Positions 56,201-64,000 of a stretch of DNA of 64,000 nucleotides are shown here, in pieces. The stretch comes from Edaphochlamys debaryana (lineage: Eukaryota > Chlorophyta > Chlorophyceae > Chlamydomonadales). The stretch covers positions 1,116,001 to 1,180,000 of the forward strand of contig JAEHOE010000017.1 of the NCBI GenBank assembly GCA_016858145.1, in the 5' to 3' direction. The first letter of the stretch is position 1; each line of letters starts with the position of its first letter. The position numbers and the translations under genes were made by a program. The notes under the pieces are model-generated. The model was not told the DNA's origin and searched no databases. It worked only from the letters and a program-made list of their open reading frames with translations.

Positions 56201-59167
56201 TAGGGGAAGACTCGGTGGGCGACTCCCCGTTAGGGGAGGACTCGGTGGGCGACTCCTCGTTAGGGGAGGACTCGGTGGGCGACTCCTCGTTAGGGGAGGA
56301 CTCGGTGGGCGACTCCTCGTTAGGGGAGGACTCGGTGGGCGACTCCTCGTGAGGGGAGGACTCGGTGGGCGACTCCTCATTAGGGGAGGACTCGGTGGGC
56401 GACTCCTCATTAGGGGAAGACTCGGTGGGAGATTCCTCATTGGGGGAAGACTCGGTGGGAGATTCCTCGTTGGGGGAGGACTCGGTGGGAGACTCCTCAT
56501 CAGGCGAGGACTCGGTAGGCGACTCCTCGTTAGGGGAAGACTCGGTGGGCGACTCCTCGTTTGGGGAAGACTCGGTGGGCGACTCCTCGTTTGGGGAGGA
56601 CTCGGTCGGAGACTCCTCATTGGGGGAGGACTCGGTGGGCGACTCCTCATTAGGGGAAGACTCGGTGGGGGACTCCTCGTTAGGAGAGGACCCGGTAGGC
56701 GACTCCTCATTGGGGGAGGACTCGGTGGGCGACTCCTCATTGGGGGAGGACTCGGTGGGGGACTCCTCGTTAGGGGACGACTCGGTGGGCGACTCCTCAT
56801 TAGGTGAGGACTCTGTAGGCGACTCCTCGTTGGGGGAAGACTCGGTGGGCGACTCCTCAGCAGGTGACTCAGTGGGAGACTCCTCAGTTGGTGACTCTTC
56901 AGCAGGCGACTCGGTTGGGGACTCCTCGCCGGGGGGCTCACCATACACAGGTGCCCCGTAGATGGGAGCATAGATGGGCGGCCGCGGGGAAGGTGGCTCA
57001 ACCGGCTCTAGGGATGAGGGACCGTCATCGTCAGCAGGGGACTCCTCGACAGGAGACTCGGTGGGCGACTCCTCAGCAGGAGACTCGGTGGGAGACTCCT
57101 CAGCAGGGGACTCGGTGGGAGACTCCTCAGCAGGCGACTCGGTGGGAGACTCCTCAGCAGGCGACTCGGTGGGAGACTCCTCGACAGGCGACTCGGTGGG
57201 AGACTCCTCGACAGGCGACTCGGTGGGCGACTCCTCAGCAGGAGACTCGGTGGGAGACTCCTCGACAGGTGACTCGGTGGGAGACTCCTCAGCAGGGGAC
57301 TCGGTGGGAGACTCCTCAGCAGGGGACTCGGTGGGAGACTCCTCAGCAGGGGACTCGGTGGGAGACTCCTCAGCAGGGGACTCGGTCGGAGACTCCTCAG
57401 CAGGCGACTCGGTGGGAGACTCCTCAACAGGCGACTCGGTGGGAGACTCCTCGACAGGCGACTCGGTGGGAGACTCCTCGACAGGCGACTCGGTGGGAGA
57501 CTCCTCGACAGGCGACTCGGTGGGAGACTCCTCAGCAGGGGACTCGGTGGGAGACTCCTCGGCAGGCGACTCGGTGGGAGACTCCTCAGCAGGGGACTCG
57601 GTGGGAGACTCCTCAGCAGGGGACTCGGTCGGAGACTCCTCAGCAGGCGACTCGGTGGGAGACTCCTCAACAGGCGACTCGGTGGGAGACTCCTCGACAG
57701 GCGACTCGGTGGGAGACTCCTCGACAGGCGACTCGGTGGGAGACTCCTCGACAGGTGACTCGGTGGGCGACTCCTCAGCAGGAGACTCGGTGGGAGACTC
57801 CTCAGCAGGGGACTCGGTGGGAGACTCCTCAGCAGGCGACTCGGTGGGAGACTCCTCAGCAGGAGACTCGGTGGGAGACTCCTCGACAGGGGACTCGGTG
57901 GGAGACTCCTCGACAGGCGACTCGGTGGGCGACTCCTCAGCAGGAGACTCGGTGGGAGACTCCTCGACAGGTGACTCGGTGGGAGACTCCTCAGCAGGGG
58001 ACTCGGTGGGAGACTCCTCAGCAGGGGACTCGGTGGGAGACTCCTCAGCAGGGGACTCGGTGGGAGACTCCTCAGCAGGCGACTCGGTGGGAGACTCCTC
58101 GACAGGCGACTCGGTGGGCGACTCCTCAGCAGGAGACTCGGTGGGAGACTCCTCGACAGGTGACTCGGTGGGAGACTCCTCAGCAGGGGACTCGGTGGGA
58201 GACTCCTCGGCAGGGGACTCGGTGGGAGACTCCTCAGCAGGGGACTCGGTGGGAGACTCCTCGACAGGGGGGTCAGAGGGAGACTCCTCGACAGGAGGGT
58301 CAGAGGGAGACTCCTCGGCAGGCGACTCGGTGGGAGACTCCTCGACAGGGGGGTCAGAGGGAGACTCCTCAACAGGAGGGTCAGAGGGAGACTCCTCGAC
58401 AGGAGGGTCAGAGGGAGACTCCTCGACTGGAGGGTCAGAGGGAGACTCCTCAGAAGGGGGCTCATCTTGTGTCAATCGTCGAGAGTTCGCTTCCAGCGGG
58501 CGATCAGCTCGCTGTAAGAGTCGACGGGTGGCCATGGCGCCTGCGGCTGCATGCACACAGGCACGCAGGAAAGGTGATGAGTTAGTCACAGCAGCAGGTA
58601 GGAGGGGACAGGAGGGGTGAACGGCCCTCCCGCCTGACCCTAACTTGCTGCTCGGTAGCCATACACCACCTGAGGGCGCCTAAGCAAGGCTAGCGGGGGC
58701 TAGCCTGCACCAAACGAAGGCGCCTTGTTCCAACATCCCACTCGTGTCGCGGAGGGTGGCAAGGGTTGCCGGGCGCCGGGCGCCGTGACGCCCCCTCCCC
58801 GCCGCTACCTCACCGGGGTAATCGTCCAGGACTTCGCGTGACACTTGTGCTCCAAGCATGCGCCTCGCCAGTGCTCCGCCCGTCGCGAAGACCCTGCAGA
58901 GCCATGGCGAAACACAAACGCCAAAACCGACATCTTGTTATGGTAGAGTAAACTGAGGGCCACATCTGGTCGCTGCATGGTTGATGGCGATGGCAGTCAA
59001 CCCGCTAGGTAAGGCAGGCCCGGCGACCGACGTCATGGCGGAGCGGCTGGCGCAGTCTTACTAGAGCAGCCCACTCACAGCACGACAAGCATCAAGGTAG
59101 AGACTGCAGCGAGCATAGATATCGGCGTTGCCGCGCTCGCGCGGCTGCGCCTATTTCCGAACGCCAT
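50249..59167 (-). CDS. Large secreted repeat protein with Cys-rich tail (frameshifted in this sequence)
   Basis: Sixteen exons: 59167-59079, 58893-58814, 58540-55861, 55682-55582, 55400-55176, 54448-54353, 54188-54056, 53825-53682, 53526-53403, 53037-52874, 52642-52523, 52169-52068, 51821-51678, 51282-51202, 51013-50912, 50524-50249; about 1550 aa. The N-terminus is a signal peptide split over exons 1-2 ([15 protein letters not shown], then [11 protein letters not shown]). Exon 3 encodes about 890 residues of two repeat arrays, [13 protein letters not shown] (9 aa) then [14 protein letters not shown] (10 aa), separated by a Tyr/Pro linker ([17 protein letters not shown]). Exons 4-11 form a globular part (for example [25 protein letters not shown]). 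Exons 13-16 are Cys-rich ([28 protein letters not shown]). Two problems: an 8-nt deletion near 56175 breaks the frame, and the exon 10/11 junction does not fit in phase. No known family is recognised. A paralogue lies head-to-head at 59.9 kb, which supports a real gene. Confidence 0.72.
55880..56870 (-). repeat. 30-bp coding minisatellite (10-aa units)
   Basis: About 32 tandem units of 30 bp; on the coding (minus) strand each gives a decapeptide of the type [10 protein letters not shown]. Units differ by single bases, mostly synonymous at the Asn codon or G/A changes. One unit, at about 56168-56190, is 22 bp instead of 30, which shifts the frame. Confidence 0.92.
57040..58460 (-). repeat. 27-bp coding minisatellite (9-aa units)
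   Basis: About 52 tandem units of 27 bp, each giving a nonapeptide of the type ESPTESPAE or ESPTESPVE. Units nearest the N-terminus (58255-58460) use the variant ESPSDPPVE. Higher-order structure is visible: blocks of several units with the Ala codon alternate with blocks carrying the Val codon, and a larger block recurs around 57180-57520, 57440-57760 and 57900-58150. This points to repeated unequal exchange. Confidence 0.92.
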
Positions 59168-59894
59168 TCTCCTGGTTGCTGCCCACCGCGAGGCGCCTTG
59201 CGTGGCTAAGTCCGGCATCCAGTCTCTGATATGGCAAGTGAGGTGCTGAAACGGGAGCAACTTCGCCAAAGCGGTGTGTGTGGTGCCGTATGCCGTTGCC
59301 CGTCCGCCCCGGTTTCCCCCGAATCGAATGCCCTGATTAAGAGTTACTCCCAACATAAAACTTCCTGTAGCGCGCAAGGCCGCAATGTGTGCGCGTTGCG
59401 GCCATCGCTGTGCGGAGGCGGCACGATCGCGGTCGTCTTGGACCCCGGCGAAGTTTTAAACACGGGCTCAACAACCGTGCCCGCCCGCCTCGATGCCTGC
59501 AGAAGCCCGCTGCTTTGCCTACAGCTCAAACACGAAGTCGCGGAAAGGGTGACGTCAGGAAGTTACCTCCGCCCGTCGACAACAGTGGTTTTCCCGACCG
59601 CGTACCCCAACGCTCAAACGTCTGCGGAAGAGCAGCACGCATCGTCAAAAGGCTGGCCTGGATTCACTGTTCGGGGACTTACTGCTTCGCCGTAACGTCG
59701 TACGGCAGCAGCGCTCATGGCCAAAACACACGCCAGGCTTTGATCGCGGTCTCGTGCAGTGAGCGAGCCTACAACTTGGCTTGAGGTGGCTACCTTGGAA
59801 CGGCGAGAGCACCACGTATCTGTTTGCGCACCGCGCGTTCGACTAAATCGTTCACACAAGCCACTGCCGACGACCGGCGAAGTCAGTAGCCGCG
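59168..59894. promoter_or_regulatory. Divergent promoter region of the secreted paralogue pair
   Basis: A 727-bp interval between the minus-strand ATG at 59167 and the plus-strand ATG at 59895. No coding bias is seen. Head-to-head placement of paralogues suggests a shared bidirectional promoter and co-expression, but no specific motif was recognised. Confidence 0.5.
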
Positions 59895-62800
59895 ATGGGG
59901 CACAACCTCATGCTCTCGCTCTTGTGAGTGTTGCCGGGCGTGGCGTCCTGCCGTGGCGCGGGAGCTAGGAGCTTGCGCCATGACCGGTTTCGCTTGCGGG
60001 GCTTAACTCTTGGCACTGCCTTGCTGTGTGGTCATGACAATTTAAGGCGGTCAATTCCTCTTTGCTCCTCGCGCGGAGGTTCCGGCGCGGCGACTCGCAG
60101 CCCACCATGCCGGCCGTTTTCCTCTCTTGCGCCAGAGCAGACCGCTTATCCTTGATGTCAACCTGCCGCAGACTCTTGCTCGCGGGTGGGGCCGCTGCCC
60201 GGCGTCGGCTCGATGACTCAGGTCTGCCCGCCTGCGAGGCATCCCCTTTCCGTCTCGGATCCGTCGAGGCCCAAGGCCCCGGTGGATACTGCTTCCAGCT
60301 CCTCGTCGATTCCAGCTCAGGATGCAGCAACCCTCGCTGCTGCCGTGACGGCGCGAGCGCGTCCCGCATCGTGGTGGGTCTGCCGGGGGAGGGGGGCGCC
60401 CTAGCAGGAGGCCTCCTGGGGCCTACTTAGAGAGCACGTGCGCTGTGGCTGACTAGGCTGGCTGGGTGCGCTGTGTGCGTGGAACACAGCGTTTGCCGGG
60501 ATGTCGTGTCTGCTGTAAACCCCGCACGGCCTCACCGTCTGGCGCAAACACGCCTCCCCTGCCTCCCCTCCACATACAGGTGCCCGTGAAGCCCGCCTGC
60601 GCCTCGACGACCCGCATCCAGGCCGTGGTGGCGGCTCGCGGCACCCTCTACGAGGCCAGCGCTGACTTCGTGTCGAACGGAGCTTCAACCACCCTGGTCA
60701 TCAACGACCTGAAGCTGGACATTAGTAACAACGGCGCGCTGATCTGCCTGATGATGATGGCCCCCAGCGGACAGCTGAACGGCCCCGGCATGTGCCAGTC
60801 CCTGGAGGCCCTGTGCCTCTCCCCCGCCGGAAGGGCGCCGGGCGTGTGCTCCGCGGTCATTGTGGATGACGACGACCCGGTCCAGGAGGAGGAGGACACG
60901 TGCTGTGCAATCACCGAGCTGGCCGTGCCCGGTGAGCTTGCGCCTCACCAGGCTGGTGTGGGGAGGGGTCGGTGCTCGGCTGGCGTGGCGGATGAGTGCG
61001 GGAGGTAGGGGGATGCGTGTGGTAGGCCCCGAAAGTCTCTTGGCGTAGATTCGTCGATACAAACGGGCTCCTTGTCGACACCCGCCACCCTCCAGAGCCC
61101 GCCCGGCGCATGGTCAAGAGCACCGATGGCTCCAGCGCTGGACTGGCGTGGACCATGGACTCAAGCGCGCTGCCCGCTGGTGAGCAAGGTACCGGCGCGA
61201 GGCGCATAGCTGCTATGGTTGGTTGCCAGGAATGAAGCGGCATGCCATCTATGACTGCGAAGTGGACCTACCTGGGGAGGGCCTGGGGAGGGCCTCGGGG
61301 GCCCTCGTCTCCAGGTGCAAGTGTGACTAGCGTGCCCCTGAAAGCCTGGCGGCGCAAGTCCAATCCTCCCTCCTCCCTGCCTCCTCCTGGACACCCGCAG
61401 CTCGCGTCGCTCAGAAACCCAAGAGGGGGGGCAAGAAGCACCACCACAAGAGCCCCCCTCCTTCAACCCTTGGAGCGGTCAGCTGTAAGTTGCTTGTCAA
61501 GGCTACTAGCTAGGCTGTGACTGGCCGCAATCCTTTTAGGCTGTGACTGCCGTGACCGCATTTGGGGCGAAGGGGGTATGCGGCACGACTTGTTAACTCA
61601 CACTGTACGGCACAACGTGGATGCGCAACGCCCTCTCGCCCTCCCTCAGCAAGGAGCGCCACCGTCTTTGACGAGGAACCCCTGTCTGGCGCTACCACGA
61701 GGGGCGGGGAGGATGACGGAGCCATCCCTGTCATTGGTGAGGCGTTCAACAAGCCAGCTGCAGATACTCAGTAGGAACTGCAGTAGACCCTGTGCCGCTT
61801 GGGCAGTGCACAGCTGGTTCTTATGGTTGGCCTTCCCGGCGCCGCCCTTGTCACGCACCGCTTGCTGCTTCTCACCAAACCCGGCAGGCGAGGGGAGCCC
61901 GCTCAGCTGCCTTACACCTCCCAAGCTTACTGTTGAGGGGATGAAGGCAGCCCTGGCGTCAAAGCCCTTCGGCGAGCCCGACCCCAACAGCTTCTTTGGC
62001 GCTATCCTAACCATGCCCCTGAAGGTGAGGCGTGGTCGAAGGGGTCATTACACGTGGGCGCAAGGGGCCGTGCACGCACCAGCTTCGACACGAACGAGAG
62101 GGCGTCCGCAGGGAGCCTTTCACCTCCCGCGCAGCCTGCTACTCACTACGCCGCCGGCTTCCCCTGGCCCCTCGGCGCGCGCTCCCTCAATGCTCCCTCA
62201 TTGCTAAGTACGCCGCTGAATTCCCCTGCTGGGCCCCTTCCCGCGATCCCCTCCCACAGCAACTGGGCGGTCAGTCGATGTTCGAGTACTTCTCTCCCGG
62301 AAACCTGCTGGCCCCTCGCCTGGAGGAGGAGGAGGCCGGCGCTGCGGCCGGCGGCGAGACCAAGACACCCGAGGGCGGCGAGACCAAGACGCCCGAGGGC
62401 GGCGAGAGCAGGCGGCACCTCATGGGAATCTCGGCTGCAATTAAGGCGCTCACCGCCAACAACGTTACGCTCAAGGAGGACAAGTTCAACTACACGTGGG
62501 GCGTGGCCAAGCTCAAGGACGCCTGCTCCAAGACCGCGGACGCCATGCTCCCCGACAAGCCCTACCTCATCGGCGTGCTGAACAAGGCGATTCTGGTGGG
62601 ACACGCACGCACATGGGTCGGTTAGAATGCCTGAGGCTGCTTGCAAGAAGAGGCTGCGCGGCCAAGGCCAGCCACCTGCAACTGCTGCAAGGGTAGCCAA
62701 GCAAGACGGGATCCCTGCCCACGTGGTCCCTAATTGACATCCTCTGGCTTTCCATCCCTACTCGTGCGCAGCCCAAGTCTCTCCAGGAGAAGGTTGGCAA

Positions 62801-64000
62801 GGTGGGTGAAGGGAGGGGCGGATAACGTGACCTGTGCTTCGTTGTGTCATGACAGCCCCTCCTTAGGGGACTCGCTTGCCACTACGGCCCATGAGTCATG
62901 ACGCTCGCCTCTGCCTCCCGCAGGCCCTCGGCGAGTTCGATCCCGCCGTTTGTGCCGCCTTCAGCCCCTGCACCGGCTTCAAGGTCGATGGCGTGCCCCT
63001 GGGCTCCCTGGTCATGGGATTCGGGGTAAGTCCTCGGTGCTTGCAATGCGAGGGACCCTGCAGGAACCGCATTGAGTGATGGCGCCGGGCGGGGCGTGCA
63101 GCCGTGCGGGAATGACTCTAGACATTGTTCGAGAGTGCAAAGCTCATGTCTCTCTGCGCCGCCCCCACCCGCAGGGCGTCGAGACCACTCCCATGCAGAC
63201 CGGTGAGCGTGTCGCCTTGGGTGCGGCTGCTCCGCCTCGCTTCCTCACAGCAGCGCGGCAATGCTGAGCGGGCCCTCCTCCCCATGCGCAGCGGTCGGGC
63301 CCATCACTCTCGTGCTGGACACCATCTCGATCGGTGACCAGCCCAAGCTCCCAGTCAACATGGTGTGGCGCGATTTCGACTTCAAGGACACGGAGAGTGA
63401 GTTGCGCGTGGGGTCACGCCTGGATGTTCGGGTGGCTCGCTGTGTGCACGGAAGGGCATGGCGGGGCAGCAGGTGGGTCAGCAGGGGTGCTGTATACGAC
63501 GCAACGAGACTCGTAACCCAAGTGTTTCGTGTCGCACCGCAGGCCCCAAGGGCATGGGCACTATTGAGAAGACCAAGGAGTTCGATGTGGGCTTCCGCGT
63601 CAAGGGCAGCGTGGAGTGGGGCCCTAAGTGGAAGAACGCCGAGATGGTCCTCAAGGGAGAGGCCAACGTCGGTGCCAGTAAGTTTGTGGGGGTGGCAAAT
63701 AAGTTGAATGCAATTGCGACTGGTGGGCGCAGGGCCGATGCAGAGGGAGGCAGTGCCGCAGCGGGCAGAGGGGGCGGCCGGGGCTCAGAGCGCAAAACAC
63801 ACGTAGGGCGTACTGAAGGTGCTCGTCGTGTACATCTGCACACTTTTAGACTGATGCAGCTTGATCACAAGTAGATAGTCGCAATAACACTTCGATGTCG
63901 AGAGTCAATAGCAAACAACAGCGACCTTGAGCATGCTTCCCCGTCGTGCTCGCTGCTGCGCTGCGCGAACGGAAAGCCGAACTCTGTTCAGGCTTCAGTC
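59895..64000 (+). CDS. Secreted paralogue of the large repeat protein (3' end outside the window)
   Basis: Exons 59895-59923, one starting at 60136 with unresolved end, then 60580-60931, 61096-61179, 61401-61484, 61650-61736, 61888-62024, 62260-62595, 62772-62801, 62924-63025, 63175-63202, 63292-63396, 63543-63677, and beyond the window. All junctions from 60580 on are GT-AG and phase-consistent. A short hydrophobic start (MGHNLMLSLL) is followed by MSTCRRLLLAGGAAARRRL, resembling the start of exon 3 of the neighbour. Paralogy is clear in TMPLK-QLGGQSMFEYF against [27 protein letters not shown] against [11 protein letters not shown], and WRDFDFKDTE against [10 protein letters not shown]; the phase-1 introns after these Glu codons are conserved. 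Instead of the long repeat exon it has a His/Lys-rich patch (KRGGKKHHHKSPPPS) and a mini-repeat GGETKTPE twice. Function is unknown; an extracellular location is likely. The last 320 bases show no further exon. Confidence 0.7.

Noticed and set aside
55880..58460. CRISPR-like or satellite array
   Set aside because: The repeats are directly adjacent without unique spacers, have exact codon-multiple periods, and lie in frame between a signal peptide and downstream coding exons; the organism is a eukaryote.
56864..58620. Plus-strand open frames of more than 500 codons over the repeat arrays
   Set aside because: They are by-products of a stop-free repeat unit whose length is a multiple of three. 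The minus-strand frame joins a signal peptide and globular exons with matching phase.

Overview
The window is nuclear DNA from a volvocine green alga (Chlamydomonas-like). The evidence is very high GC in coding exons, strong C/G third-position bias, many short GT-AG introns, Ala/Gly/Pro-rich low-complexity inserts inside conserved proteins, and TGTAA polyadenylation signals. No tRNA, rRNA, CRISPR array or prokaryote-type operon was seen. Gene models were built by hand: exons were joined only where both splice sites and the running codon phase agreed. Most models close exactly in frame from ATG to stop.

Layout. 1-7.9 kb: a tandem pair of glutathione S-transferase genes (+), each preceded by the same promoter-side repeat; a third copy of that repeat has no GST behind it. 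7.9-15.1 kb: a very large WDR6/Trm734-type WD40 gene (-). 15.2-15.7 kb: an orphan exon-like ORF (-). 16.2-20.8 kb: a 13-exon sterol 3-beta-glucosyltransferase (-). 21.5-25.8 kb: an F-box protein with a long acidic insert (-). 26.4-33.2 kb: an F-box plus WD40-like protein (-). 33.7-36.0 kb: a small RRM/SR-like splicing protein (+), divergent from the previous gene. 37.2-41.3 kb: a large MYND-finger protein (-). 41.45-41.93 kb: a frameshifted duplicate of the first exon of a gene located at 46.7 kb. 42.3-46.1 kb: a secreted, probably GPI-anchored SRCR-domain protein (-). 46.7-48.5 kb: an unrecognised four-exon gene (+). 50.2-59.2 kb: a large secreted protein with two Glu/Ser/Pro/Thr repeat arrays and a Cys-rich tail (-). 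59.9 kb to the window end: its head-to-head paralogue (+), cut by the window edge.

The genes do not form one pathway. The housekeeping set covers detoxification (GST), tRNA wobble methylation (WDR6), steryl glucoside synthesis, ubiquitin-ligase adaptors (two F-box genes) and splicing (RRM). The right-hand part is accessory and cell-surface: the SRCR protein and a divergent pair of secreted paralogues that look lineage-specific. The most unusual points are an 8-nt out-of-frame deletion inside the repeat-coding exon of the large secreted gene, repeated tandem duplications of exon-intron junctions in several unrelated genes, an 84-nt near-identical inverted repeat shared by two introns 30 kb apart, a triplicated hairpin element in a GST intron, and the orphan third GST promoter unit.
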